Shown here: positions 11,067 to 38,375 of the stretch, one piece after another
Position numbering within the stretch: the stretch's first letter is position 1
How the letters are laid out: each line of letters opens with the position of its first letter
Assembly (NCBI GenBank): GCA_963693285.1
Contig: OY848927.1
Coordinates: forward strand, 3,226,501 to 3,290,500
Reading direction: 5' to 3'
DNA length: 64,000 bases
Source of the DNA: Xestospongia muta
Lineage: Eukaryota > Porifera > Demospongiae > Haplosclerida > Petrosiidae
The notes under the pieces: generated by a model
Database searches by the model: none
What the model was told of the DNA's origin: nothing
The model's input: the letters and a program-made list of their open reading frames with translations, nothing else
Made by a program: the position numbers and the translations under genes

Positions 11067-13151
11067 ATGTCTGTACTACTACTGGCTATTATCTTCTTGT
11101 TATGTGTCAATGAAGTTATTAGTAACTGTCCACCAGACTCAGGTAAGTGACTTGATGTGTAGTACATCATTTATTAACAATGTTCTAGATATCTATCTGA
11201 TGTTCAATGGAGATTGTTATCCTAATGGCTCCTACATCAATCAAATTTACATCACACCAGGAAGAAATGCCTATATCTCACATCTTCAGTGTGTGTTACC
11301 TAATTCTACTTTGTCTGGAGGACAGTGGGTCTATCCTAATGGACAACCTGTCAACTGTAACATCAACAATAACAATGATCCTCTCCGCTGTATTGAATCT
11401 AATAATCCTGCTAACATAACTGTATACAGACCTAATAAACAAGGCTTTCAAGAATCCCGATTAGGTGATAATAAGTTCAAATGTTGTCTACCCAGTAGTT
11501 GTTCTGATCCTACTACTAACATCATCACTGTTCATATATTCAGTAAGTTATGTCTCATTGTACTAGTACACACTCTCATTTGTTACTGATCTATTATAGA
11601 ACATGTAGAGATCATAAACTTCAGGGTTATTGAGTTTCCTTCTGATATGACAGTTGTTCCACAACAATACAAACTTCAATGTGTTCTAAGTGGAATTAAA
11701 AGAAATTTCAAGTGGTATTATGTATATAACAGTCAGAGTTCTAGTATTGAATTCAATTGCTTGACACAAAACTTTGGATACAGTTGTAGTAATGAGAGTC
11801 AAACTATTTACAGAATTAATAATACAATTGTTCGTAATCTAACTGTTACTTGGTATGCAGAGAAGATCAATAGTGGAATATTTAGTCAGTCAAACAATAA
11901 TGGCGATCATGTACATAGGTGTTATGAAAAAGTTAATCAGATTACAAGAAATCGTTATCTTACAGTAACTGGTAAGTACTTTTACTACTATAGTCACATG
12001 ATGTTATATGTAATCCTCTCAGTGCCAGGATTCACTCCCTCTCCTCCTACTCTGGTCAACAAGACAGCTAACACTATCACTGTCAGTTGGACACCTGTTC
12101 CATCTGATGCTGATGGATATGTAGTCAATGCCACTAGTGACACACACACTGTGACACAACAGGTAAAGGGAGGTAGTCAGAATGAGATGACACTGAAGGG
12201 ACTGATACCAGTAACGACTTATAACATCACAATCAGAGCCTATCAAGATATACTGGGACCTGCTAGTAATGTAATCAGTGTACAAACTTTCTACTCAGTT
12301 CCTGGTCCAGTTAGTACACTATCCAGTTTGATATCTACTACATGGGCTGTTATCTCATGGAGTGTACCTAGTTATATTCCTGTAGATTATCCCATTATCA
12401 CATATGAGATAGGGTACACTACTCATCAGTCTTATGGTAGTTGTTCTCTTAGTGATGAGTTTAATCCAATGATAAAAACTAATACATGTAGTAGAAGTGT
12501 GAAGATAAATGATCTGATAGGTAACAGCTGTTATCTATTTGGTGTACGTGGTTACACTGTTAATGGTTATGGACTATGGACAGTAATTGGTAATCAAACT
12601 CTAGCTGAGCTACATACAACAGGTATTTTCAATGACTATTAATCATGGTACCATCTACTACCATAGTGTCAACAATATCTCTTCAGTCATCATTGGGTAC
12701 TACTGTTAAAGGTAGGCACAGTATGAGGATTTATTACTAAGTTTATGATGTCTCTAGTTACTTCATCTACCACTAGTATTATTACTGGACTAGGTGTACT
12801 AGTTGGTATACTGTTGATTGTAGTGATAACTAGTATTGCTGTCAATATGATGCAGTTTATATACATCAGAAGGTATTTAATATAATTTCCTCAGATATAT
12901 ATTGTTTGTTGATACAGACTCATCATTACTGCATCTAAAGACCAACAACAATCGGGCAGTCAGTAAGTTATCAATAATGAATTGATCAGTACACAAATCC
13001 ATATCATAATTACCTTGTGTTGACTCATACACTGTCTATCTATAGACCTAATAAAGATATTGAAATGCAAGTTTGTGAGCCCTATAGTCTTCAATCAATT
13101 GATGATGGTCATCAAGAACCAACAGATGACTATGTCTATGACTATATATGA
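11067..13151 (+). CDS. Ig-like/FN3 type I membrane receptor, copy D (570 aa)
   Basis: Exons: 11067-11142, 11189-11542, 11600-11971, 12023-12622, 12667-12711, 12758-12872, 12918-12962, 13046-13151. It is the duplicate of copy B and shares its FN3 modules, short stalk and tail end DDYVYDYI. Signal peptide: SVLLLAIIFLLCVNEVIS. The N-terminal module is instead closer to copy C in places (NCNINNNNDPLRCIESNNP), so exon 2 of D and C resemble each other more than B and C do. That suggests exchange between array members. Ectodomain Cys and N-x-S/T sites are largely conserved. Ligand and signalling partners are unknown. Confidence 0.8.
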
Positions 13152-13635
13152 TGTTACACTATGTAGTATAAACTTGTCCCATAGTTAGTTCTATAACTAA
13201 ACTACATACAAAACATTTATAAAATATGTATTGTCATTGTTGTTGTAAAAAACACACTATAATTATAATAGAGTGAGAATATGATAAACATGACTAGAAA
13301 GTAAAATTTAAATCAGTTCATCTTTGTGGTTAGACACTTATAGTCTTTAATTTTATAACTGATACTAAATATAATAATGTGTCAAAACAGTACAAGTTAT
13401 AATTAGGTTTGATTGGCTTATTAAATGTCAATGAATTTTAATTATTGACATCTATATTATATCAAAGAGTTTATATAGCGTGGGTGTGATTGACAATTCC
13501 ATATAAACTATAGTAGCAAATATTTTATATCAAATAATTATTAAAACATTATAAATAACTTTATTATTGATTACATATATAAAAGGAGAGGAAGAGAGAT
13601 GAAGAAAGCATTTGTTACAAAGAGCACAAAACTTC
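13152..13635. other. Convergent intergenic spacer, receptor D / kelch gene
   Basis: AT-rich sequence between two converging 3' ends; duplicated at 4480-4963. I see no gene in it. Confidence 0.6.
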
Positions 13636-18236
<4,601 letters not shown>

Positions 18237-18525
18237 AGTAACTTTTTCGCTTGCAAAAACAAACGTATCTTATGAATAGATTTATAATACTCAGTACATA
18301 AATAATGCATTTCATTTTGATAACGGAATTCATTGAGCATTTCAAAGGCTTTAGATAACGAAAATTACATATTTTTGACTTAAACTTGTCTACTATGTAC
18401 TACAATAATTGATAAAAAATGTGTACTCTGTAATATATTATCTTTTAAATAGATTAGAAACATAAATAATGCAAGCAGCATGGGTGTTAGTGATAGGGTT
18501 GCCATGATACAATTGTTTATCATTT

Positions 18526-21500
18526 TCAAGACTGTTGTTGCAGTGCCTGGTAGAGTAGATCGCAAGAAGACTTATGTTTCTTCCAATGCTTCACCTGACA
18601 CTCTCTGGAGGAGTATAAATAGATTATTGAATGAATAAAGAATTGAAAATGAATGGAAAGATGAATGAAGAGATGTGTACAGGGAAAAGAGATAATGATA
18701 CAAAATTGTAGTAGAAGAACAACAATTGAACATACTACATCAATAAGACACTACCTTCCACAATACCATTCACTACGACATCGTGAACATCTTTTACAAG
18801 CTTCCTTTGTACAGAGAGTACACTTAGGAGGGCCATCAACTAATGTCTCTAGTACATCAAAATTATAAGAGTCAACCCATCTATATGTAATAGAAGGAAA
18901 ACATTATAATGTGGTTTGTATTCCTCTAAAAAGGGGAGGATAGTATAACCACATTGTTAGAACACCTGGTATACTAGGTATTATAGCTACAGAATTTAAA
19001 ATACAAACGTACACAACACACTGACCAATATATACGTACAATGACATATGTTGTACATGTATTTAATCATAAGACAGTCATATGTTTTCAATAACAAATC
19101 TGTCTGTCTGTATATTCAATAATACCTAGATGCTTGACTTTTCAAATTTTCTGGGTCTGGTTCAAGCAGTAATTTGCTTTGTTTCTTGGCAAACTCCACC
19201 CACTGATCCTCCCCTTCCTTTAGTATTCGATCATATATTACAGGAACCTATAGGGAAAATGTACATATAACCTTTATCCTCATTCCCATGCACTAGTATT
19301 GGAATCAATCATACCTGTTCTAGAATGAGTCCAGTGTTAGCAGCTGGTGGCTCCATAAGAGATAATTGTTGAAGATAGCGTTGTAATGGAGTTAAATATG
19401 GAGCCTGTTCCAGTACAGGCTCAATGAGATATCCACGAAGCTATAAAATGATATGCTCTGGTATAACCACACCCGTACACTATACCACTAGATATTGTTT
19501 AGTCTAATACTGGTAATTACTAATATACTATGCCACTCCTTTTACTTAATAGAGCAGTCAACTTTATAAAGTCCTATATACCAGTAGTAGTAATTAACCA
19601 GACATTGTACTCATATTTATCATTATTTAAATAGTATATTATTGGCATACCTTTAATAAATGTTCCTTTTTATATGAGGTATATTCATATTTGTTTTGAC
19701 CTTGTTCATCCATTAGTAAATGATATAGTGTAAGCCACACCTTAAAGACGATGACATCATTATTACATCATCAATCCAAAATGTACTTGTCCTTCCAGTT
19801 TAGTAAGTTTCAGACGATCTGATTGGTCAATCTTCCGCCATTTTCCATCCTCATATTTCATTAGCTCACCTAATTGGTTGAAACACAATCATGAATATCC
19901 ATTAAGAACTACACCCTACCTTTACTACCAGTTTTATTCCATGGACTCATTTGAATGACATTAACCAGAAGACATGGGAAATCTACACATTACAAGTCAA
20001 AATAGATATGTTACCATGACAACTGCTGATATGACTCGAATGTATCTCTTACCATGTGTGTTAAGTAAGCGAGTAGACACACTTAATGACAAACTAAAAA
20101 GGTATATTGTCATTAATATATTAGCATGTATTATTATGTATTATACCTTCTTAGGTGATTAGTGATGTAGTGAATAATTGATAAACACTTCATTTGTATA
20201 CCAAAGTTAATGCTTTTTTGTTGTTCTTCTAACTCCTACAAATATGACACATACTTTGGTGCTATTTTATTATAACGTACTTGATGTATTGTCTTATCAT
20301 TTGAAGTACTAACATCATCCTCCTCCGTCCCTAGAGCAATTAGTTCAGTTATTTTCCTATTGGATGCATAATATTGTTTGGGTGGGTGTGACAAGTGGGT
20401 GGAGTCAAACCTATGACAATAATCTATTAAATCAAGCACACTTTCATCCAAACATTCACAAACTTCCTGTTAAAAGCAGTCAAATTTAAAAAAATGTCAC
20501 AATATGTTGTCTTACTTGATAGAATAAAATTACTTCAAGGAGACTGACCAATGATGCTTCATGATAAAGCTAACAGATAAAAAGGAGATAGTATCTATAA
20601 CATTTATAACAATATATGGCATTTCTATATCAATGGATACTTGAATTAACAGTTATAAAGTATTATGGATCTTGGTGTACCACTAGATAAGTTGGAAAGC
20701 TTGTTCTTGGAGTAACTGACTGTTTAAAGAGAAGGGGGAACACCCTTTTCTTCCAAACATCCACAACAAGTAGCTCATGAATGACAACAATAACCTTTAA
20801 GAGAAGATATAACTTCATTATGAATGTAAATATAACAATACTATATAGTGGTATAACAATACTATACAGTGGTATAACAATACTATATAGTGGTATAACA
20901 ATACTATACAGTGGTATAACAATACTATACAGTGGTATAACAATACTATATAGTGGTATAACAATACTATACAGTGGTATAACAATACTATATAGTGGTA
21001 TAACAATACTATACAGTGGTATAACAATACTATACAGTGGTATAACAATACTATACAGTGGTATAACAATACTATATAGTGGTATAACAATACTATATAG
21101 TGGTATAACAATACTATACAGTGGTATAACAATACTATATAGTGGTATAACAATACTATACAGTGGTATAACAATACTATATAGTGGTATAACAATACTA
21201 TATAGTAGTATATTATTTTGTTGTTTCCAAAATAGTGTTTGCCAAGTTTAAATGTGGAAAGTCATTGAAATCTGACAATACTAATTAATATTTATATGGG
21301 CGTGGCTGCTATTGGCGAGGATTAAATTTGGCAAAGTTGCTAAAATTGTCAAATTAAAACATTTGAAACTTCTTCTCACAATATGATGACTGTAAGTCAC
21401 AATACTCAATAACTTAGATGAACATAGAATATCAAATTTACACAATAATAATAATATCATGTTAATAATTCATTTACCTTGTTATAAGAGATAAAAAATG

Positions 21501-21827
21501 TTTTAATAAATTCATCTGTATTGTTGGTTACATTGACTACAGCTTGCATGGCCAGTTTCTCTAATCGCTCTCTTTGTACTGACCATCTATGAATAAATTA
21601 TTAATGTGTTATTATTAATTAGTTGACTAGCTATTGATTTTATATCTATAAGTACTTTCCCTCCTCTTACTTCTCTGATCCAATGGTAGCCACACCCATT
21701 TCTTGGAGCTCTTCCACAAATGCCTCAGCTTCAGTAGGGAAGACAATATGATCACTACTATTAAATAAAAGAACAGGATGACTAAATCAAACAAATTTAT
21801 AAGAGTATACTGTACTCACCTTGCCAT
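18526..21827 (-). CDS. ZMYND10: ZMYND10 (dynein-arm preassembly factor with MYND zinc finger), 458 aa
   Basis: Fifteen short exons splice in frame from ATG at 21827 to TGA at 18526: 21827-21820, 21757-21671, 21586-21478, 20794-20681, 20569-20516, 20466-20281, 20235-20147, 20093-20053, 19982-19920, 19869-19787, 19740-19651, 19440-19315, 19247-19126, 18880-18755, 18604-18526. The product is close in length to vertebrate ZMYND10 (about 440 aa). Diagnostic blocks are KRVFPLLFKQSV, ESVLDLIDYCHR, SLSLSVSTRLLNTH and the C-terminal MYND finger (CTLCTKEACKRCSRC, ECQVKHWKKHKSSC). In animals the protein acts in the cytoplasm in assembly of axonemal dynein arms, which fits flagellated choanocytes. The first exon carries only 8 coding bases. 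The gene is head-to-head with the thiolase gene. Confidence 0.9.
20831..21207. repeat. 21-bp minisatellite, 18 units, in ZMYND10 intron
   Basis: The unit is TATAACAATACTATAYAGTGG-like (20-21 bases), repeated 18 times from 20831. It varies almost only at one C/T position. The order of variants reads T C T C C T C T C C C T T C T C T T. Since 21 is a multiple of three, the array leaves long open frames on both strands that are not genes. It lies in the intron 20795-21477. Confidence 0.95.
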
Positions 21828-21987
21828 GTTTGCAGAGTAAATGGTGGGTGGAGTTGACTAAAAATCGTATACGGAAGTGAACGGAAACATTCTAAAATTT
21901 CTCAGGAAATATAATGGAGGAAAAACTAATTAAAAAGTGTATTCCGTATACTCAGACAGACCTTATCATACAACACTGCAATTCCTG
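21828..21987. promoter_or_regulatory. Shared divergent promoter region, ZMYND10 / ACAT1
   Basis: Only 160 bp separate the two start codons, which point away from each other. I see no clear TATA box. Co-regulation is inferred from spacing only. Confidence 0.5.
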
Positions 21988-23737
21988 ATGCTTTCTCTGA
22001 GAAGAATTACTAATTTAAGAGGATCCTTTACTAGACTCTTGTCAACAAGTACAGCTAGAAGGTGAGTACTACTATATATTTACCTTCTATCATTAAATGA
22101 ATAATTTGTTTGTTCTCACACTCCTTGTAATATTATTAATTATAAGAATAATAATTTTAAGCAGTTTCTGGAAAGAACCAATAGGGATTACATCATCCCC
22201 ATTCCTAAACCCTAAATATAGTAACATGTGATTGTGTGTTACTATTTATAGTAATTGTATCATTAAACCCAGAAGGACCCTAATTTTATAATCGTTAGTG
22301 TTAGAAATTAGACCAGATAGTGAGCGTTTGTTGTTTTCATGTTTAGTTTCAAACAACGTTCCAATGAGGTGCTTATAGCCAGTGCAGTACGTACTCCAGT
22401 GGGCAGTTTCCGCGGATCACTCTCCTCACTCCCAGCTAGTAAACTAGGAAGCATTGCTATACAAGCTGCTATTGAACGAGCTGGAATTACACCAGAACAA
22501 GTAAGATAAAATGTCAGAGATATCTTATAAAATTTCTTAGTTTATTTTTTTATTATTCATATGTAGTAAGAACCACATATAATGTTGATAGTAATTCTGA
22601 TTCATTCTTTTAGTATCTTATGCATAATACAATTGTATTAAGTAGTACAATCTACTGTAATATTATCACTTGTACTCATTGTTTCTGTCACAGATCCAAG
22701 AAGTGTATATGGGAAATGTATTAACAGCTGGACAAGGACAAGCTCCAGCAAGGCAGGCAGCTTTGGGGGCGGGGCTACCTATCTCAACTCCTTGTACCAC
22801 AGTGAACAAAGTGTGTGCATCAGGCACTAAATCTATTATGATGGCAGCTCAATCTTTGGCTTGTGGTAGTCAGGATTGTATGATTGCTGGTGGTATGGAA
22901 TCAATGAGTCTAGTCCCCTATTATCTTAGTAAAGGACGAGAAGGGTTTGGTTATGGACATCAGAATGTTGAGGACGGTATCATCAAGGATGGGCTGTGGG
23001 ATGTTTATAATCAGTTTCATATGGGGATGTGTGCAGAGGATACTGCTGAGAAATATGACATACCACGTCTTGAACAAGATGAATACGCTAAAAGATCTTA
23101 TCTGCTGTCTGCTGAAGCATCTGAGAGTGGGTTACTGGCTAAAGAGATAATCCCTATAAGTATACCTCAGAAAAAAGGGAAACCAGATGTTATTGTTGAG
23201 CACGATGAGGAATATTTAAGAGCTAATTTTGAAAAGTTTCCCGCTCTTAAACCAGCTTTTAAAAAAGAGGAAGATGGAGGTACAGTCACAGCTGCTAATG
23301 CCTCAACACTCAATGATGGAGGAGCTGCTTGCGTTCTAATGACAGAGAGCTATGCTCAATCTCATGGTATAAAACCATTAGCAAGGATTGTTGGGTTTGG
23401 AGATGCAGCTGTAGCTCCTGTTGACTTCCCCACAGCTCCAGCAGCTGCTATTCCTAAGGTATTGGATGCCTGTGGGTTAACTAAAGACGATATAGCTCTA
23501 TTTGAAATTAATGAAGCATTTTCAGTTGTTGTTTTAGCTAATATCAAGATACTCGATCTTGACCCTAATAAGGTCAATATACACGGTGGAGCTGTCTCTC
23601 TAGGTCATCCTATTGGTATGAGTGGTACACGTATTGTTACACATCTGGTCCATAACTTGGAGCAAGGACAAAAAGGAATGGCTGCTATTTGTAATGGAGG
23701 AGGTGGAGCAGCAGCCCTCATTCTTGAGAAGCTCTAA
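21988..23737 (+). CDS. ACAT1: Acetyl-CoA acetyltransferase, mitochondrial (thiolase), 423 aa
   Basis: Three exons: 21988-22061, 22347-22500, 22694-23737. The first encodes an Arg/Ser/Leu-rich, acid-free N-terminus ([20 protein letters not shown]), typical of a mitochondrial presequence. The mature part is a type II thiolase: [16 protein letters not shown], nucleophile Cys in [40 protein letters not shown] with the active-site His, and the second catalytic Cys in ICNGGGGA. All catalytic residues are present. It condenses or cleaves acetoacetyl-CoA in ketone-body and isoleucine metabolism. Length (427 aa in human) and targeting fit ACAT1 better than cytosolic ACAT2. A polyadenylation-like AATAAA lies at 23856-23861. 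Confidence 0.95.
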
Positions 23738-23946
23738 TTACTGCTCTATTATGTAATTGGGAAAGTCATGTGACTTTCATGTGACTAATATATTTGTATT
23801 TCTTTGTATAGTGTTATCCTAACATTTTGTCTCAAAAATTGACATTCAATTTAAAAATAAAACTAAATTTCTAATACAATCAAAAATTGTCCAAAAGTGT
23901 CACACAACTAGAGTTGAATAGCTATCACAAAAAGTTATAATATTCT

Positions 23947-28679
<4,733 letters not shown>

Positions 28680-28937
28680 AAAAAACGAAAACAAAACAGT
28701 TTGCAATAATTAGGAAGTATTCGTTATATTGTATCTGCTACGTACCTTTAGCCACCTAGAGTGAGACAGCAAGGGAAAATCCGTTTCAGGAAGTGGGAGG
28801 TTAACATTAATATTTATTGTTGCTGAAAATATTCATGTGTGACACAATATCCCTTACAAAGCCATGCAAACTCCCACACATTCACAAACTATAAAAACAA
28901 ACTCCATATCCACTTTTACAGCGACTAACTCATTGTC
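28680..28937. promoter_or_regulatory. Divergent promoter region, UBA1(-) / SLC15-like(+), with TATA box at 28890-28897
   Basis: The gap between the two start codons is 258 bp. TATAAAAA at 28890-28897 sits about 45 bp upstream of the transporter ATG, a sensible TATA position for it. No comparable box is evident for the E1 side. Confidence 0.5.
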
Positions 28938-30785
28938 ATGACCAGTAACAGTGATAGTACTAGCAATAGTAGCAATGAATCTCAGTCTCGAGTGACCGAG
29001 GTGCAGAGCAAATTCTGCCTAAATCACTGTTTTTGCTGCTGCTATAATGCTAATACTACAGAGGATGACAAAACCAGTACTACTAAATGTTGCTCAATAC
29101 CTCAAAAACTCAGACCCCACATACCAAGATCTAAGAAAGTTTATATTGTTCTTTTGTGGATCTTAATGACTCATGGTATCTACAATTATACTATATTCAA
29201 TCTGGGAGGGGTACTTGATGTTGGAGCATACGAGTCATACCCAATCTATATCATAGGTACCTCACAGTTTATTGCATTGATTCTATATCCAATAGCTGGT
29301 ATTATAGGTGAGGTCTACTGGACTCGATATAAAATGTTGGTATCGGGAACTATATTGATGTTGGTAGCTTTATTTATTTCACCATTTGCTTTTGTAGGCC
29401 TCAGATTTCTAGATAATGCTAAAAGAGTGGAAATTGGTGGCTTATTAATAGCAATACTCCTCATACCATTTCAGATTGGTCTTGCAATATTTGAATCAAA
29501 TATCATTCAGTTTGGTACCGATCAATTGTTATTTGCCTCATCAGATCAACTCAGCAATTTTGTTCATTGGTCTTTTTGGTGTATGTATTTCATGCCTGTA
29601 CTTATTATTCTATTAGTATCATGTCCTGTAAACATGACCTCAACTGCTACTGCTCCTCTGGTTGAAGTGATAACTCTTATCATTATTATCATAATAGTAC
29701 TACTTCCTTGGTCACGACAGCACTTAGAGATACGTCAGATTGTTCGAAAAAACCCCATCAAACTGGTTCATGGGGTATTAAAATATGCTAAGACTCACAA
29801 GTACCCACTCAATCGTAGCGCATTCACATACAATGATGAAGAACCACAAAATCGTATCAATTTTGCAAAGAAACGATATGGTGGACCTTACACTACAGAA
29901 GAGGTAGAGGATGTCAAAACTCTTGGACGCATTATTGTTCTCCTTTTGTCTCTATTTGGATTTCTTTTAATTGATAATACTAGTATTTTTATTGAACAGT
30001 ATAAACGATTGATGCTTACAACATTTAATACAGGCATTATTACACGATCGCAATGTTTAATTGAAAATTATTTTGTCACCTATTTAGTCATCATTCTTGG
30101 AGTACCCATATACAAATTAATTCTGACTCCATTCTTCTACAAATTCTTGCCAAATATGATCAAAAGAATGGGAGCTGGTCTGCTGGTGACCTTGTTCTCT
30201 CTCCTGCTCGAGCTTGCCATGTCGGTGTTGATAAACAATGCATTTGGACAATTAGGATTTGTTGATATTTGTGGCAGAAATTTAACAAATGCATCCTTTC
30301 CAGACGATTCCACCCTACCTAACACACTGCTCAGTCAATACACTTTAATTGTTCCACAATTCTTGAATGGTTTCAGCTTGCTACTGGTCTTCTTAACAGC
30401 AATAGAATTCATACTAGCACAGTCACCTCGAAGTATGCAGGGTCTATTGGTAGGGTTTTGGTATGCACTCCAATCAGTCAATGTACTGTTATCAACAGTC
30501 CTGTCTGCAAATACTGCAGGCTGCTCTTACATATCATATGCTGTTAGAGCTGGTTTTGCTAGTGCATCTTTTCTTTTGTACATTTTTGCAGCATATTGGT
30601 ATAAAGGAAGAATCAGGCAAGAGTCCTCTATTATAAAACAACGTACAATTATCGAAGAATATACAGAGCGCAATTTGTATCATGATCAACGAGCTATAGA
30701 GAGTCCAATTGATCCTAATGATCCATACATTATTGGAACTTATAACTTAGATGATTATGCTATCATGAGTGTTGCATCCTTGTAA
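28938..30785 (+). CDS. Intronless SLC15/POT-family-like proton-coupled transporter, 615 aa
   Basis: A single open frame with a Ser/Asn-rich N-terminus, a Cys-rich patch (CLNHCFCCCYN) and about 12 hydrophobic segments. Family signs are PIAGIIGEVYWTRYKMLVSG (the TM2-3 loop motif) and EFILAQSPRSMQGLLVGFWY, close to the second POT/PTR2 signature. The N-terminal ExxER proton-coupling motif of canonical peptide transporters is not evident, so the substrate is uncertain. A long charged loop (about 260-330) separates two halves, as usual for the family. It lacks introns in a region where neighbours have many, which could reflect a retrocopy origin. It sits between the two inverted E1 genes. Confidence 0.75.
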   Translation: MTSNSDSTSNSSNESQSRVTEVQSKFCLNHCFCCCYNANTTEDDKTSTTKCCSIPQKLRPHIPRSKKVYIVLLWILMTHGIYNYTIFNLGGVLDVGAYESYPIYIIGTSQFIALILYPIAGIIGEVYWTRYKMLVSGTILMLVALFISPFAFVGLRFLDNAKRVEIGGLLIAILLIPFQIGLAIFESNIIQFGTDQLLFASSDQLSNFVHWSFWCMYFMPVLIILLVSCPVNMTSTATAPLVEVITLIIIIIIVLLPWSRQHLEIRQIVRKNPIKLVHGVLKYAKTHKYPLNRSAFTYNDEEPQNRINFAKKRYGGPYTTEEVEDVKTLGRIIVLLLSLFGFLLIDNTSIFIEQYKRLMLTTFNTGIITRSQCLIENYFVTYLVIILGVPIYKLILTPFFYKFLPNMIKRMGAGLLVTLFSLLLELAMSVLINNAFGQLGFVDICGRNLTNASFPDDSTLPNTLLSQYTLIVPQFLNGFSLLLVFLTAIEFILAQSPRSMQGLLVGFWYALQSVNVLLSTVLSANTAGCSYISYAVRAGFASASFLLYIFAAYWYKGRIRQESSIIKQRTIIEEYTERNLYHDQRAIESPIDPNDPYIIGTYNLDDYAIMSVASL

Positions 30786-31218
30786 TAGTTCCTTGTACTT
30801 TCACATCACATTTGTTTAATATTCATAACTTTGCATCATAATTAGGGCTAATAAAATAAGGTGTTAATGAATAAACATTACTACTACAGCTGGGCATGAG
30901 ATAGCATGTGCGTACAGTTTCCTGCTGTTTAAGACCCTGTTGTTGATTGCAAGTTGCTGAAGAGGAGCAGAATTAGGAAGATAGGACTCAAGAAGTCTTT
31001 GGCAATTTATTTCTTTCATGATATAACTGATGAACTGTACAAGTTAGAGAAAACAGTCTGCAACGGGTTGTTTAGGGTCCTGAAATATTAAATCACCGTA
31101 GTTCTCCGTATACTCTTTGAGTTAGTCGTGCGGAGAAGCTACCCTAAATAGGAGCATAAAACAGCTTGTGGGGTGGTTTCTGTGAGCTGGTTTGATTTGA
31201 GTCTTCTTCTATCACTTC
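30786..31218. other. Intergenic region upstream of UBA1(+)
   Basis: 433 bp with no visible coding exon. It presumably holds the transporter 3' end and the E1 promoter. It does not match the 5' flank of the minus-strand E1 gene. Confidence 0.5.
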
Positions 31219-36528
<5,310 letters not shown>

Positions 36529-36899
36529 ACCACATCCATGACTCATATGGTATTACTGGAACAAAATAGAATTTCTTTGCTATGATATTTAGACACAATT
36601 TTGTTTAGAATAATTGTATTATAAACTTTTTAAATTAAGTAGTATTGCATGGTATTGCAATTACTATGCTTCCACTTGATAACTTTACTTACACTGAACT
36701 AGAGGAGTGTTTATACTAAATCCCCATACTCAGATACATTCCTGAACTTGAAAAGTATTGATAACTACTTAAATATCAGGTTACCAATGCAAGTCCCACC
36801 CACATCAAAATATATGACTTATTAAATAAAATGGACTAATAATTTTGATTTGGACCCATTCCCAAGTGATATTTTGGGTCTGAGGCTTCTATATCAACA
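36529..36899. other. Convergent intergenic gap, UBA1(+) / EMC3
   Basis: 371 bp of AT-rich sequence between two 3' ends. I see no gene here. Confidence 0.6.
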
Positions 36900-38375
36900 T
36901 TATAGAGTCTTCTTTCTCTTCACATCTGTAAGAGGTAGTCGTCCACCTCTTATCTCATCTTCAACTCTATACAGACTGTCTTTATGAACTACAACTTGTA
37001 AAGCTTCCCATTCAGCCTACACAAACACCTGGTAAACTCATGACCACCTGTCTAGTTTTTTACCTTAAACATCTGTGATGGCTGTTGTTTGCCACCACCC
37101 ATAGCAGACTGCTGCATGTTCATCTGCATTGCCATTTGACGACCTTGATCTGCCGCTATGTGCAATTTGTAATTTAAGCTTAATTAGTGGGGATGTCCCC
37201 TTACCATTATCTGATCCTAAAATAAGTGAGTAAATACTTCGTAGACCAAATACATTTAAGAAGTACCAAGACATTGAGCTGACCCTAGCGAGATAATAAA
37301 GATGTCATTATATGGGGTGTGGTCTTACCAGGATGCACTCAATGTCTTAAGCTCCACCCCTCGTTGTAACATTGCTTTGAAACGATATGTCAAAGGAAAT
37401 GGCACTTTTGCTAAAGGAAAAAGTCATACTTATTAATAGTTATAATTAATTGTATTGCTTGTTAATATTTCGTTTTTGATGTTAGCAAGACATTAACAAG
37501 TGTCCATAATGTGTTGTAGTTTGTTTATTATGCGGTCCTTTGAAAGGGGTTGATCTGGACTGAGGGGGTGGCTAGATGTTGGCCTGGGAGGCATATTTCA
37601 TTGGCACTAAAGTTCTGACTATAGTTCTTACTATATGTCAGATATTGTAATAGACAATACATGTACCAGAAACTACCAAGTTAACCAGTCAGTGGAAATT
37701 AAAACAATGCAGGAATACCTAGCTATCTTGGATAAGTCCTTAGAATTATGATGTTACCAGGCACTTAGTTATAATTACTGAGAGTCTAGGTAATTAACAT
37801 TATTAATACTACAACTTACTAGCAAGGAATCCTGAAAATGTCCAGTTGATCCATCCTCCAATAACGATCATTGGTAGTACATTAGTGAATGTACTTTTGA
37901 CCATATCCAATACCATAGAAGGATCTATTGGTTAATACATAATTAAGAAGGTTATAATGATGGGGCTTACCTCCCATCGCTGTGAGTCCAGAAGGTGCAC
38001 TGGGTCTCTCTTGTTTAAAGTAACCATTTTCAGGGTTGTTAAAGAAATGACGTCGAATAAGAAATGACTACCATTTAATATAAAATATACAAGTATGTTA
38101 TGTAATCTACCTGTTCTGGAATATAACCAGCATTCTCTCTAAGAAGTCGACTTCTAATCAAAGCTTGTCTATCAAAGAAAGGAATAAGATAAAGGTAAGA
38201 TAGTTTGGCCACACCCACTAACACACCCATCTTTCAGTTGAGTGAGATCAGCAGGTTTTTCAGATTTTATCAAAATTGTGACGTAATGACGAACTAGACC
38301 GAACATTAAACTGATCAGGACAATAGGAATAATCACCCAAAGACGGATGGCAGGATCAAGAAGTATTTCCACCAT
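36900..38375 (-). CDS. EMC3: ER membrane protein complex subunit 3
   Basis: A multi-exon gene from ATG at 38373-38375 to TAA at 36900-36902. The N-terminus ([19 protein letters not shown]) is the conserved EMC3 start with its first TM helix, then [16 protein letters not shown]. Later exons give [14 protein letters not shown], the second TM region ([19 protein letters not shown]), [20 protein letters not shown] and [19 protein letters not shown]. The last exon gives the acidic/basic tail after [15 protein letters not shown]3 is the Oxa1/YidC-related core of the ER insertase for tail-anchored and multi-pass proteins. Its start lies only 58 bp from that of TAF3 on the opposite strand. The family assignment is secure; small internal exon ends were not all fixed. 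Confidence 0.9.

Noticed and set aside
20831..21207. CRISPR-like array
   Set aside because: There are no variable spacers; the units abut directly and the genome is animal-like.
20781..21251. 156-aa plus-strand and 125-aa minus-strand repeat proteins
   Set aside because: Both are frames through the 21-bp minisatellite inside a ZMYND10 intron.
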